From: Streptomyces sp. NBRC 109706
Lineage (GTDB): Bacteria; Actinomycetota; Actinomycetes; Streptomycetales; Streptomycetaceae
Assembly: GCF_000974485.1 (NCBI RefSeq)
Contig: NZ_BBOM01000007.1
Span: 186,001 to 250,000, forward strand
Length of the DNA stretch: 64,000 bases
Direction of reading: 5' to 3'
The translations under genes were made by a program, and so were the position numbers. This document shows, piece by piece, positions 18,001-26,554 of the stretch (position 1 is its first letter; each line of letters opens with the position of its first letter). The notes below the pieces were generated by a model that saw only the letters and a list, made by a program, of their open reading frames with translations, was not told where the DNA came from and searched no databases.

Positions 18001-19597
18001 GCGAGGTGACCAGCTCCTCCCTGATGGCGTCCAGCGGCGGGTTGGTGACCTGCGCGAACAGCTGGGTGAAGTAGTCGAAGATCAGCCGGGGCCGCTCGGA
18101 GAGCGCGGCGATCGGGGTGTCGGTGCCCATCGAGCCGATCGGCTCGGCGCCCGCCTTGGCCATCGGCGTGAGCAGGACCCGCAGCTCCTCCTCGGTGTAG
18201 CCGAAGGTCTGCTGCCGCCGGGCGACGGAGGCATGGGTGTGCACCACGTGCTCACGCTGCGGAAGGTCGGCCAGCTCGATCTGGCCGTCGGCCAGCCACT
18301 CCTCGTAGGGGTGCTCGGCGGCCAGCCGCTCCTTGATCTCGTCGTCCTCGATGATCCGGTGCTCGGCGGTGTCCACCAGGAACATCCGGCCCGGCTGGAG
18401 ACGGCCCTTGCGGACCACCCTCGCCGGCTCAAGATCCAGCACGCCGACCTCGGAGGAGAGCACCACGAAGCCGTCGTCGGTCACCCAGTACCGGCCGGGA
18501 CGCAGACCGTTGCGGTCCAGCACGGCGCCGACCTGGGTGCCGTCGGTGAAGGTGACACAGGCGGGCCCGTCCCAGGGCTCCATCATCGTGGAGTGGAACT
18601 CGTAGAAGGCGCGCCGCTTCGGGTCCATCGACGGGTGGTTCTCCCACGCCTCGGGGACCATCATCAGCACCGCGTGCGGCAGTGAACGGCCACCGAGGTG
18701 GAGCAGTTCCAGCACCTCGTCGAAGGTCGCCGAGTCCGACGCCTCCGGGGTGCAGATCGGGAACACCCGCTCCAGCCGCTCCGGGTCCCCGAAGAGGCCG
18801 CTGGCCAGCTGCGACTCCCTGGCCCTCATCCAGTTGCGGTTGCCCTGGACGGTGTTGATCTCGCCGTTGTGCGCGACGAAACGGTAGGGGTGCGCCAGCG
18901 GCCAGCTGGGGAAGGTGTTGGTCGAGAACCGCGAGTGCACCAGCGCGATGGCGCTGGTCAGCCGGCGGTCTGAGAGGTCGGGGAAGAAGGGCTCCAGCTG
19001 CCCGGTGGTGAGCATCCCCTTGTAGACGACGGTGCGCGCGGAGAGCGACGGGAAGTAGATCCCGGCCTCGCGTTCGGCGCGCTTGCGCAGGACGAAGACG
19101 ATGCGGTCCAGCTCAAGACCGGCCCGCCCGTCGCGCTCGTCGGCGACGAACAGCTGCCGGAACGACGGCATGGTCTCGCGGGCCGAGGCGCCCAGCAGGC
19201 CGGGGGCGACGGGGACGTCCCGCCAGCCGAGGACGGTCAGCCCCTCCTCGGCGGCGATCTCCGCCACCCGGGCGACGGCGGCCTCGGCCGCGTCCGCCTC
19301 GGCGGGCAGAAAGGCCAGGCCCACGGCATACCGGCCGACGGGCGGCAGCTCGAAGGAGACGTTCTCACGGAGGAACCCGTCGGGGATCTGGATCAGGATG
19401 CCCGCACCGTCGCCGGTGTCCGGGTCAGAGCCGGTGGCCCCACGGTGCTCAAGGTTGCGCAGGACGGCAAGCGCCTGGTCAACGAGCTGATGGCTGGCTT
19501 CGCCGGTGAGAGTGGCGACAAAGCCGACACCACAGGCGTCGTGCTCGTTGCGCGGGTCGTACATCCCCTGCTTAACCGGGTGGGACGCAGAACGCAT
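15041..19597 (-). CDS. gltB: Glutamate synthase (NADPH) large subunit
   Basis: 1518 residues, the usual length. It converts glutamine plus 2-oxoglutarate to two glutamates. DACGVGF near residue 22 carries the N-terminal nucleophile cysteine exposed after removal of the propeptide; the FMN-binding synthase domain contains HNGEINTVQGN upstream and GDLPDF in the linker; CVLMRVCHLDTC holds the 3Fe-4S cysteines; the C-terminal beta-helix (GXXG repeats such as GATGGEIFLRG) is present. GGGAGAG precedes the ATG. A GlnR-like site lies 70 nt upstream. Confidence 0.96.
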   Translation of the reverse strand: MRSASHPVKQGMYDPRNEHDACGVGFVATLTGEASHQLVDQALAVLRNLEHRGATGSDPDTGDGAGILIQIPDGFLRENVSFELPPVGRYAVGLAFLPAEADAAEAAVARVAEIAAEEGLTVLGWRDVPVAPGLLGASARETMPSFRQLFVADERDGRAGLELDRIVFVLRKRAEREAGIYFPSLSARTVVYKGMLTTGQLEPFFPDLSDRRLTSAIALVHSRFSTNTFPSWPLAHPYRFVAHNGEINTVQGNRNWMRARESQLASGLFGDPERLERVFPICTPEASDSATFDEVLELLHLGGRSLPHAVLMMVPEAWENHPSMDPKRRAFYEFHSTMMEPWDGPACVTFTDGTQVGAVLDRNGLRPGRYWVTDDGFVVLSSEVGVLDLEPARVVRKGRLQPGRMFLVDTAEHRIIEDDEIKERLAAEHPYEEWLADGQIELADLPQREHVVHTHASVARRQQTFGYTEEELRVLLTPMAKAGAEPIGSMGTDTPIAALSERPRLIFDYFTQLFAQVTNPPLDAIREELVTSLLSALGPQGNLLEPTAESCRSVSLPFPVIDNDELAKLIHINADGDLPDFASTTLSGLYRVSGGGEALARRLDEICAEADAAIAEGARVIVLSDRHSDAEHAPIPSLLLTSAVHHHLIRTKQRTQVGLLVEAGDVREVHHVALLIGYGAAAVNPYLAMESVEDLAIRGTFLPGVEPGVAIGNLIKALGKGVLKVMSKMGISTVASYRGAQVFEAVGLDAAFVERYFQGTATKIGGADLDVIAKEVAARHAKAYPASGVAPAHRTLEIGGEYQWRREGEPHLFDPEAVFRLQHSTREGRYDIFRQYTQRVNEQAERLMTLRGLFRLKDGERPPVPLAEVEPVSEIVKRFSTGAMSYGSISQEAHETLAIAMNRLGAKSNTGEGGEDSDRLVDPTRRSAIKQVASGRFGVTSEYLVHADDIQIKMAQGAKPGEGGQLPGHKVYPWVAKTRHSTPGVGLISPPPHHDIYSIEDLAQLIHDLKNANPAARIHVKLVSEVGVGTVAAGVSKAHADVVLISGHDGGTGASPLTSLKHAGGPWELGLAETQQTLLLNGLRDRIVVQTDGQLKTGRDVLIAALLGAEEYGFATAPLVVSGCVLMRVCHLDTCPVGIATQNPALRERFAGKPEFVVNFFEFIAEEVRELLAELGFRSLDEAVGHAELLDVSRAVDHWKAQGLDLAPLLYVPELPDGAVRRRVVEQDHGLAKALDNELIKLSADALAAERAEDAQPVRAQVPVRNINRTVGTMLGNAVTKRFGGAGLPDDTIDITFTGSAGQSFGAFVPRGVTLRLEGDANDYVGKGLSGGRLVVRPDRGAEHLPEFSTIAGNTIAYGATGGEIFLRGRVGERFCVRNSGATVVAEGVGDHGCEYMTGGRAVVLGDTGRNFAAGMSGGVAYVVDLDPDLVNTGMVAVEPLEESDRSWLRGVLRRHAEETGSTVADRLLKDWDSAVTRFSKIMPTTYKAVLAAKDAAERAGLSESETHEKMMEAATHG

Positions 19598-19964
19598 CGG
19601 CTCTCCCGTCGTCGTCTTGGTCTGTGGTGGCTCCGAGGGACGACGTTGGCCCTGGCGTTGCTAAAATTTTCACGCAGGTTACACGATGGCCCGTTTCCCG
19701 GGAAGCGGATACGTCAGTCCACGATACGGACTTCATGCCATCGATTCGCGCCGGATATGGGCGACATGGCCACCCTAATCACCTGGCTGGCGTGGACGCC
19801 GCTGTCCGTTGGGCGTCCAAGCACCTGCCCGGCGTCCATGAAGTGAAACCCCTCGGAAACAAAGCTCACCCCGAAGCACGTCAAAGTGACCTAACGTGAC
19901 CCATCGCGGCCGTATTCCCGACTCCGCCCCGGTGGTCCCGGGTGGGGGCTTTGTCCAGAGTAGG
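19598..19964. other. gltB upstream region with repeats
   Basis: A 367-base gene-free stretch between the VIT1-type gene and gltB, both leftward. It holds the gltB promoter region, a GlnR-like box (listed separately), a GAAAC-N6-GAAAC element at 19845-19860, and three copies of an 8-mer: TGGACGCC at 19793 and its complement GGCGTCCA at 19812 and 19831, able to form alternative hairpins. Confidence 0.5.
19667..19682 (-). promoter_or_regulatory. GlnR-box-like site upstream of gltB
   Basis: Read leftward the bases are GTAAC-CTGCGT-GAAAA, one mismatch from the streptomycete GlnR half-site pattern gTnAc-N6-GaAAc. It is about 70 nt before the gltB start in an AT-rich pocket, consistent with nitrogen control. 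Confidence 0.5.
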
Positions 19965-20666
19965 TCAGCCCACCGCCGTGCCAAAGGCCGAGCCGAGAAG
20001 ATAGGTGAGACCGGCCGCCGCCGCCCCCAGGGCCAACTGCCGGGTGCCGCTGAACCACCAGGGGCGGGCGGTGATCCGCGCCACCAGCGCGCCGCAGAGA
20101 AAGAGCCCCAGCAGGGAGACCAGCACCGCCGGCCAGAGCGATTCGGCCCCCAGCAGATAGGGCAGCACCGGCAGCACCGCGCCCACCGCGAAGGAGACGA
20201 ACGAGGAGCCGGCCGCCACCGCCGGCGACGGAAGGTCGGCCGGGCCGACGCCCAGCTCCTCCCTGGCATGGATCTCCAGGGCCTGCTCGGGATCGCGCGA
20301 GAGCTGCCCGGCCACCTCACGGGCCAGCTCGGGATCCACGCCCCGGTTCTCGAAGACCGCCGCCAACTCGGCGAGCTCCGCCTCGGGATGGCGGGTCAGC
20401 TCGCGGCGCTCGACCGCCAGCTCGGCCAGCACCAGCTCGCGCTGGGCGGCGACCGAGGTGTACTCACCGGCGGCCATCGAGAAGGCGCCGGCCGCCATCC
20501 CCACCATGCCGGCGACCACCACCGTCCCGCTGGCCGCCGAACTTCCCGCGACGCCGCTGATCAGGCCGAGGTTGGAGACCAGTCCGTCCATCGCCCCGAA
20601 GACGGCCGGGCGCAGCCAGCCGCCCTGGACGTCGCGGTGACGGTGATGCGCCTCGGCTGCCGACAT
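19965..20666 (-). CDS. VIT1/CCC1-family iron/manganese transporter
   Basis: 233 residues. AVFGAMDGLVSNLGLISGV is the signature first helix, followed by GMAAGAFSMAAGEYTSVAAQRE, as in plant VIT1 and yeast CCC1. A cytoplasmic charged region (about 75-145, with EELAVERRE-like Glu-rich helices) would bind metal, and three more membrane helices complete the protein. Bacterial members probably export Fe(II) or Mn(II). It is a single gene lying 15 nt after lgt and may be transcribed with it. Confidence 0.88.
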   Translation of the reverse strand: MSAAEAHHRHRDVQGGWLRPAVFGAMDGLVSNLGLISGVAGSSAASGTVVVAGMVGMAAGAFSMAAGEYTSVAAQRELVLAELAVERRELTRHPEAELAELAAVFENRGVDPELAREVAGQLSRDPEQALEIHAREELGVGPADLPSPAVAAGSSFVSFAVGAVLPVLPYLLGAESLWPAVLVSLLGLFLCGALVARITARPWWFSGTRQLALGAAAAGLTYLLGSAFGTAVG

Positions 20667-20681
20667 CGCGTGCGGAGCGGG

Positions 20682-21740
20682 TCAGGAGGAGGTGGCGGGC
20701 GCCGTCTCGGAGCCGCCGGCCTTCGGCGCGGCCCCGCCCTTGTCGAGGGTCGTCTTCGCCGTCGTCCCCTCGTCGTCGCCCGGTTCCTCGGCTTCGCCGG
20801 TGGTTCCGCCGCTGTCGCCCCTACCGCCGTCCTCGGCTTCGCCGGCGCTTTCGGCGCTCTCGGCGCCCCTGGCTTCCGTCGCGTCCGGGGTGTCGGGCTG
20901 GTCGTCGGAGCGTGGCTCGACGTCGTCCTCCCGGCCGGGGGCGAGGCGGTGGGAGATCACGATATAGGCGACGGCGGCGAGGAAGACGGCCACCGAGGTC
21001 CAGTTGTTGAGCCGCAGGCCGAGGAACTCGTGCGCCTCGTCGACCCGCAGGTACTCGATCCAGAAGCGGCCGACGGTGTACCCCGCGACATAGAGCGCGA
21101 AGGCCCGGCCGTGGCCGAGGCGGAACCTGCGGTCCGCCCAGATCACCAGCACACCGACGCCCACGCACCACAGCGACTCGTAGAGGAAGGTCGGCTGGAA
21201 GGTGTCGTGGATCCCCCGGTACTCCGGCGGGATGTTCTCCTCCTCGGTGATCCGGACGGCCCACGGCAGATCGCTCGGGCGGCCGAAGAGCTCCTGGTTG
21301 AACCAGTTCCCCCAGCGGCCGATCGCCTGGGCGAAGGCGATGCCCGGCGCGACGGCGTCGGCCATCGGCGGCAGCGCGATGCCCCGCCGACGGCAGGCGA
21401 TCCAGGCACCGACGGCGCCACCGGCGATCGCGCCCCAGATGCCGATACCGCCGTCCCAGATCCTGAACGCGTTGACCCAGTTCCTGCCCTCGTCGAAGTA
21501 GAGCTGGTAGTCGGTCACCACGTGGTAGATCCGCGCGCCGATCAGGCCGAACGGCACCGCCCACACCGCGATGTCGGCCACCGTCTCGGCCCGGCCACCC
21601 CGCTGGACCCAGCGTCGACCGCCTAGCCAGATGGCCAGAAAGACGCCGATGATGATGCACACCGCGTAGCCGCGCAGGGGCAGTGGCCCCAGCTCGATCT
21701 CGCTGCCGCCGGGACTGGGGATAGACGCAAGGATCTCCAT
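20682..21740 (-). CDS. lgt: Prolipoprotein diacylglyceryl transferase with acidic C-terminal tail
   Basis: 352 residues. The integral-membrane enzyme moves diacylglycerol from phosphatidylglycerol onto the lipobox cysteine of lipoproteins such as the binding proteins in this window. Lgt signatures: PLRGYAVCIIIGVFLA, GARIYHVVTDY, GIGIWGAIAGGAVGAW and GRWGNWFNQELFG. The catalytic core ends near residue 270; the last ~80 residues are an Asp/Glu/Ser/Gly-rich disordered tail not needed by E. coli Lgt but common in streptomycetes. Confidence 0.95.
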   Translation of the reverse strand: MEILASIPSPGGSEIELGPLPLRGYAVCIIIGVFLAIWLGGRRWVQRGGRAETVADIAVWAVPFGLIGARIYHVVTDYQLYFDEGRNWVNAFRIWDGGIGIWGAIAGGAVGAWIACRRRGIALPPMADAVAPGIAFAQAIGRWGNWFNQELFGRPSDLPWAVRITEEENIPPEYRGIHDTFQPTFLYESLWCVGVGVLVIWADRRFRLGHGRAFALYVAGYTVGRFWIEYLRVDEAHEFLGLRLNNWTSVAVFLAAVAYIVISHRLAPGREDDVEPRSDDQPDTPDATEARGAESAESAGEAEDGGRGDSGGTTGEAEEPGDDEGTTAKTTLDKGGAAPKAGGSETAPATSS

Positions 21741-21857
21741 GGTGCCCCCGACGCTACCGTGCCCCGCGTCCTCAGTGGAATCCCGTGGCCCGGTTGACTG
21801 CCCGTGTCACCCGGCGTCCCGTCCGTCACGGCGGTGCGCCGCCGCCGGCGCCCTGCC

Positions 21858-22598
21858 TCAGCCGGTCAACTCGGCGACGCGTTCCCGCAGGTGGTCGGGG
21901 GTCAGCGGATCGCCGCCAGGACCCATCCGCTCGTTGTTGAGCAGCACGGTCGGCGTGGCGTTGTGGTCGCCGTTGAGGAAGTCCGCGTTGGCGCGGGAGA
22001 CCCAGTCGTCGTGGGTGCCGTCCTCGACGCACGCCTGGAAGATCTCGTTGTCCAGCGCGTCGACCTGCCTCCCCAGGTCGATCAGCATCGACTTGTCGGC
22101 GAAGGCGTCGTCGGTCTCGGCGGGCTGGTTGTCGAAGAGCAGGTCGTGGTATTCGGGGAAGGTGCCCTGGTCGCGGGCGCAGGCGGCGGCGTTGGCGGCG
22201 TTCCTTGAGCCGCTGCCGCGCATGTTGCCGTCGATGATGGTGACCAGGTGGTAGTCGACGCGCAACTGACCGGCGGCCGTCAGCTCGTTGATCGTCTCTC
22301 GGAACATGGACTCGAACTGTCCGCATGCCGGGCAGCGGAAGTCCTCGAAGACCGTCAGCACGGCGGGGGCCGAAGCCTCGCCCACCGTGATCGGCTCGGC
22401 CGCCGGGCCGGCGCTGTCGTCGTCCTGTCCCCCGCCGGCGGCCAGGACGCCGACGCCCGCGGCGATCGCCAGCACCACGGCGGCGACCCCGACGATCTTG
22501 AGGACGCGCAACCGCCGTTGACCGGCCCGCTCCCGCTCGCGTTCCTCCCGCAGCCGCTCCCTGGCGCTGCGCTTTCCCTCTTGGTTCCGTGCGCTCAC
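21858..22598 (-). CDS. Membrane-anchored DsbA-like thiol oxidoreductase
   Basis: 246 residues. After a charged cytoplasmic start (EGKRSARERLREERERE) there is one membrane helix (IVGVAAVVLAIAAGVGVLAA), then an extracellular thioredoxin/DsbA domain with CPAC in FEDFRCPACGQF, a helical insert and the cis-Pro region ATPTVLLNN. It likely oxidises cysteine pairs in exported proteins. The GTG at 22598 is chosen because related streptomycete proteins begin with this charged NQEGKR-type segment; the frame stays open further upstream. Divergent from the glycan locus. Confidence 0.85.
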   Translation of the reverse strand: MSARNQEGKRSARERLREERERERAGQRRLRVLKIVGVAAVVLAIAAGVGVLAAGGGQDDDSAGPAAEPITVGEASAPAVLTVFEDFRCPACGQFESMFRETINELTAAGQLRVDYHLVTIIDGNMRGSGSRNAANAAACARDQGTFPEYHDLLFDNQPAETDDAFADKSMLIDLGRQVDALDNEIFQACVEDGTHDDWVSRANADFLNGDHNATPTVLLNNERMGPGGDPLTPDHLRERVAELTG

Positions 22599-22699
22599 GC
22601 CTGGCCAACGACACCGGGGCTGCCAGGACACGCCCGAACGCCACGCGCAACGATCGGCGCAGGTGACGGGAGGCGTCCGGCCTCGTTCCTCCTGGTGTG

Positions 22700-24154
22700 A
22701 TGCCCGAGAAAGTGTCCTCCCCCGCCCCTCCGTCCCCTCCACGGGAAGCCGTCCCTGCCCCCCCGCCGCCTCCGCCGTCCGGGCCCCCGCGGCCGGGGGT
22801 ACGCGGGGAGCTGGTCGCGGCCGGCTGCGCGGCGCTGCTGTTCGCCCTCTCGGCGGTGCTGGGCACCGCCATCAACGACGGGGACCGGCTGCGGCTGCAG
22901 TCCCCGCCGCTGCTGGCCAGTTGGGCGCCGCATATCGGCCCCGGCACGGTGCCGGCGCTGCTGCTCGCCGGCCTCGGGGTGCTCTACGGCCCGACGCTGG
23001 CCCGGCGACTGCCCTGGCGTTGGCTGCTGCTCGGCACCTGGGCGGGCTCGGTCGGCTGGCTGCTCGCGCTGGCGTCGATCGACGGCTGGCGGCGCGGGGT
23101 GACCAACAATCTGGAGACCAAGCACGAGTACCTGCGCTCGGTCGACGACATCAACGCGCTGCCGTCCCTGGGCCACTTCCTGGACACCTTCGTGTACCAG
23201 ATCCCCATCGACGCGCCCGACAACTGGCCGGCGCATGTGGCGGGTCATCCGCCGGGGGCGACGCTGACGTTCGTCCTGCTGGACCGGATCGGGCTCTCCG
23301 GCGGCACCTGGGCCTCGCTGTTCTGTGTCCTCTGGGCGGCCAGCGTGCCGGCCGCCGTGCTGCTCACGGTGCGGGCGCTCAGCGGCGAGCGGCTGGCCAG
23401 GCGCGCGGCGCCGTTTCTGGTGCTGGCGCCGGCGGCGGTCTGGCTCGGGGTCTCGGCCGACGCCTACTTCGCGGCGGTGGCCGCCTGGGCGGTGGCGCTG
23501 CTGACCCTGGCCTGCGTGTGGCGGCGGTCGCCGGGCCGCCGGTGGCGCTGGGCGGCGCTCGGCTCCGGTCTGTTCTTCGGCTGGTTGGTCTATCTGTCCT
23601 ACGGGTTGACGCTGATGGCGCTGGTCGGGGTGGCGGTGCTGGTGCTGACCCGGGAGTGGCGGCCGCTGCCCTATGTGCTGCTGGGCGTCGCGGCCTGGGT
23701 GACGCTCTTCACGGCCAACGGCTTCTGGTGGTACGAGGGTTACCAGGTGCTGGTGGAGCGCTACTACGCGGGCGCGGGCGGCCAGCGCCCCTACGGGTAT
23801 TTCGTCTGGGCGAACGTGGCGGCCCAGGTGTTGACGGTCGGCCTGGCCACGGTGGCGGGGCTGCGGCACTGGGCGCCCCGGCTGCCCGGCGGGCTGCGGG
23901 ATCTGACGGCCGAGCGGCGTCCGGCGCGGGGCACCGGCGCGTTGGTGGTGCTGGTGGCTTCGGCGCTGGCCGCGCTGCTGATCGCGGATCTCTCCGGGAT
24001 GAGCAAGGCGGAGACGGAACGGATCTGGCTGCCGTTCGTGGTCTGGACGCTGCCGGCGACGGCGCTGTTGCCGCCGAACCGGGCCCGCTGGTGGCTGGCG
24101 GCCCAGGTGGTGATGGCGGTCACCGTCAACCATGTGTACCGGACCAGCTGGTGA
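22700..24154 (+). CDS. Polytopic membrane protein, probable GT-C-type glycosyltransferase
   Basis: 484 residues with a Pro-rich start and about ten membrane helices. The first extracytoplasmic loop holds a conserved-looking polar stretch (LETKHEYLRSVDDINALPSLGHFLD and HPPGATLTFVLLDRIG), the arrangement of lipid-linked-sugar GT-C transferases such as mannosyl- or arabinosyltransferases. I do not recognise an exact family. The stop overlaps the following GTG by 4 nt, so it is coupled to a molybdopterin enzyme. Start is ATG (22700) or the GTG just before it. Confidence 0.7.
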   Translation: MPEKVSSPAPPSPPREAVPAPPPPPPSGPPRPGVRGELVAAGCAALLFALSAVLGTAINDGDRLRLQSPPLLASWAPHIGPGTVPALLLAGLGVLYGPTLARRLPWRWLLLGTWAGSVGWLLALASIDGWRRGVTNNLETKHEYLRSVDDINALPSLGHFLDTFVYQIPIDAPDNWPAHVAGHPPGATLTFVLLDRIGLSGGTWASLFCVLWAASVPAAVLLTVRALSGERLARRAAPFLVLAPAAVWLGVSADAYFAAVAAWAVALLTLACVWRRSPGRRWRWAALGSGLFFGWLVYLSYGLTLMALVGVAVLVLTREWRPLPYVLLGVAAWVTLFTANGFWWYEGYQVLVERYYAGAGGQRPYGYFVWANVAAQVLTVGLATVAGLRHWAPRLPGGLRDLTAERRPARGTGALVVLVASALAALLIADLSGMSKAETERIWLPFVVWTLPATALLPPNRARWWLAAQVVMAVTVNHVYRTSW

Positions 24155-25287
24155 AGGTCGCGCCGGGGCCGCGCCGCCCGTGGCCCCGCTTCCGGGGGCG
24201 GTTGCACGACGCGCGGACGGCGACGGCGGTGGGGCGGCTGCTGGGCGTCGGGGTGCTGGTCTGCTTCCTCACCGGGCTGGTCAGCCACGGTCTGCAGACG
24301 CCGCCCGGCTGGCTGGCGCCGCATCTGCCGACCCGCCCGGTATGGGGCTACCGGGTGAGCCAGGGCCTCCATGTGGCCACCGGGATCGCCCTGGTCCCGC
24401 TGCTGTTGGCGAAGCTCTGGACCGTCTACCCCCGGCTCTGGGTCCGGCCGCCGGTGCGTTCGGTGCCGCATGCGCTGGATCGGCTCTCGGTGGCCGTGCT
24501 GGTGTCGGTCGGGCTGCTGGAGGTGCTGATCGGGCTGGTCAACATCGCGCAGTGGTATCCGTGGCCGTTCTCCTTCAAGCCGGTGCACTACGCGTTGGCC
24601 TGGGTGCTGGTCGGCTCGGTGCTGCTGCATGTGGCGGTGCGCCTGCCGCTGATCGCCCGGCACTGGCGGCGCGATCCGGCCGATCCGGAATCGGCCGACC
24701 GCAGGTCGCTGCTGCGCGGTGTGGTCGCCGGGGTGGGCGCGGTGACGGTGGTGACGGCGGGGCAGACGTTCCCGCCGTTGCGCCCGTTCGTCCTGTTGGC
24801 GCCGCGCGATCCCGACCATGGGACGCAGGGCCTGCCGATCAACCGGACGGCGGCGGCCGCCGGCGTCGACCGTGCCGAGCTGACGTCCGAACGGTGGCGG
24901 CTGCGGGTGCTGGGCCCGTTGGAGTACACCCTCTCGCTGGCCGAACTGGGCGCGTTGCGCCAGCACACGGCGCGGCTGCCCATCGCCTGTGTGGAGGGCT
25001 GGAGCGCCTCGGCGGAGTGGACGGGGGTGCGGCTGCGCGACCTGCTGGAGCTGGCCGGCGCGCCGGCACGGACCTCGGTGCGGGTGCGCTCCGCGCAGAC
25101 CACGGGGAGCTACCGGGTGATGGAGATGCCGGGCCAGTACGCGGCCGATCCGCTGACCCTGCTGGCGCTGCGCCTCAACGGGCAGGTGCTGAGCCTGGAC
25201 CATGGCTTCCCGGCCCGGATCATCGCGCCCAACCGACCCGGGGTGTGGCAGACGAAATGGGTCGGGACCATCGAGGTGACGGGGTGA
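24151..25287 (+). CDS. Membrane-anchored molybdopterin oxidoreductase (sulfite-oxidase fold) with cytochrome-b-like domain
   Basis: 378 residues in two parts. Residues 1-~190 have four membrane helices with spaced histidines (SHGLQTP, QGLHVATG, KPVHYALAW, VLLHVAVR), like a heme b module. The C-terminal ~180 residues are the SUOX molybdopterin domain, with the Mo-ligand cysteine in PIACVEGWSASAEWTGV and the closing PNRPGVWQTKWVGTIEV. The enzyme would reduce or oxidise an external substrate and exchange electrons with the membrane. Substrate unknown; in this locus it may modify a glycan or lipid. Coupled to genes on both sides. Confidence 0.82.
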   Translation: MKVAPGPRRPWPRFRGRLHDARTATAVGRLLGVGVLVCFLTGLVSHGLQTPPGWLAPHLPTRPVWGYRVSQGLHVATGIALVPLLLAKLWTVYPRLWVRPPVRSVPHALDRLSVAVLVSVGLLEVLIGLVNIAQWYPWPFSFKPVHYALAWVLVGSVLLHVAVRLPLIARHWRRDPADPESADRRSLLRGVVAGVGAVTVVTAGQTFPPLRPFVLLAPRDPDHGTQGLPINRTAAAAGVDRAELTSERWRLRVLGPLEYTLSLAELGALRQHTARLPIACVEGWSASAEWTGVRLRDLLELAGAPARTSVRVRSAQTTGSYRVMEMPGQYAADPLTLLALRLNGQVLSLDHGFPARIIAPNRPGVWQTKWVGTIEVTG

Positions 25288-25291
25288 GGGG

Positions 25292-25726
25292 ATGACGGTG
25301 ACTCGGCTGACGGCGGGCGGGCTGGGCCTGCTGCTGATCGGCGTGGGGGTGCGGCTGCTGTGGGTCGACACGGCGGACGGCACCCCCGGGCAGGTGGCCG
25401 GCTGGTTGCTGGGGACGCTGCCGGCGCACGATCTGCTGCTGGCCCCGCTGGTACTGCTGATCGGGTTCGCCCTCCCCACGGCGGGCCGCTGGCGCGGGCC
25501 GCTGCGCGGCGGCCTGCTCACGGCGGGCGCGCTGTTCCTGGTGGCCCTCCCCCCACTGCTGCGCGCCGACTCCGCCCGCTACCCCACCTCGCTCCCCCTC
25601 GACTACCCACGCGGCCTCCTGATCTCCCTGACCGCCGTGGCCCTGGCGGTGGTGCTGATCCGCTGGCGCCGCTGGCGCGAACCCCGCTGGCGCGGTGCGG
25701 GCCGACGAGGGCGACCACCGCGCTGA
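25292..25726 (+). CDS. Small membrane protein of unknown function
   Basis: 144 residues, four predicted membrane helices (LGLLLIGVGVRLLWV, HDLLLAPLVLLIGFALP, LLTAGALFLVALPPLL, GLLISLTAVALAVVLI) and an Arg-rich cytoplasmic tail. It starts 4 nt after the molybdopterin enzyme and ends the operon. I recognise no family; it could be an accessory subunit of the neighbouring membrane enzyme. Confidence 0.7.
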   Translation: MTVTRLTAGGLGLLLIGVGVRLLWVDTADGTPGQVAGWLLGTLPAHDLLLAPLVLLIGFALPTAGRWRGPLRGGLLTAGALFLVALPPLLRADSARYPTSLPLDYPRGLLISLTAVALAVVLIRWRRWREPRWRGAGRRGRPPR

Positions 25727-25800
25727 CCCGGGCCACGGCGCCCATGGCGCCGCCGCTCGAACCGTCACGACGGTGCGGCTCCCGCACCAGTAACGAAGGC

Positions 25801-25842
25801 CGGCGGGGCCCGACCCACACGGTCCGGGACCGGGCCCCGCCG
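25801..25842. terminator. Hairpin between convergent operons
   Basis: A 12-bp stem CGGCGGGGCCCG / CGGGCCCCGCCG with an 18-nt loop separates the rightward and leftward halves of the glycan locus. Confidence 0.65.
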
Positions 25843-25852
25843 TCCCGGTGGG

Positions 25853-26554
25853 TCAGCCCGATGCCCGCGCGGTGGGGGGCGCCGCGAGGGCCGGGCCGGC
25901 AAGGCCGTGGCGGAGGGCGAGGAAGGGGCGGGAGTGGGTGGACCAGCGGGCGACCGTGGTCCAGCCGGCGGCCTCAGCGCGGCCGCGCAGGGCGTCGACG
26001 CCGACCCTGGCCCAGGGGAACGCCGGGCTGGTGCCCCCCTGGTCGTCGTCGAGCCAGGCGTCGAACCGTTCGTCCACCTCGGACTGTGCCGCTTCGACCA
26101 GCAACAGGCCGCCGGGGGTGAGCAGTTGGCCGACGCGGTGGAGCAGGGCCAGCGGGTCGCCGCCGATGCCCACGTTGCCGTCCATCAGCAGCACGCTGTC
26201 CCAGCGGCCCTCGTCGGGCAGCACGTCGAAGACGGAGCGCAGCAGCGCGGCGCCGCCCCTGGCCCTGGTCCGCTGGACGGCGGCGCGTGCGGTGTCGATG
26301 CCCAGCGCCGGGCTGGCCCGGCGGGCCAGCGCCGCGACCATCCGCCCCGGGCCGCAGCCGATGTCGAGGACGCTGCCCGCGCAGCGTTCCAGCACGGTGC
26401 GGTCGGCGGCGTCGGGCCGTTGGCACCAGCGTTCGACGTCGAGGCGGAGCCGGTGCCCGTTGGCGGCGCGCAGGAACAGCGGGCCACGGCCGGTGCGCAG
26501 GGCCAGCGTGTAGAGGTCGGTGGACCACGCGGGGGTGGTGGTGACGGTGGTCAT
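25853..26554 (-). CDS. Class I SAM-dependent methyltransferase
   Basis: 233 residues. SVLDIGCGPGRMVAALAR is motif I, ALGIDTARAAV motif II and LLTPGGLLLVEA the later strand, all of Rossmann class I methyltransferases. The acceptor is unknown. The ATG at 26554 follows a GAGGGAGGGGG run and overlaps the stop of the DUF2064 gene by 4 nt. It ends a three-gene operon with a GT2 enzyme and the DUF2064 protein, so a sugar, lipid or glycan intermediate is a reasonable acceptor. Confidence 0.82.
   Translation of the reverse strand: MTTVTTTPAWSTDLYTLALRTGRGPLFLRAANGHRLRLDVERWCQRPDAADRTVLERCAGSVLDIGCGPGRMVAALARRASPALGIDTARAAVQRTRARGGAALLRSVFDVLPDEGRWDSVLLMDGNVGIGGDPLALLHRVGQLLTPGGLLLVEAAQSEVDERFDAWLDDDQGGTSPAFPWARVGVDALRGRAEAAGWTTVARWSTHSRPFLALRHGLAGPALAAPPTARASG

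Noticed and set aside
15002..18685. A 1227-codon plus-strand frame opposite gltB
   Set aside because: Antisense shadow of GltB, which is complete with all motifs.
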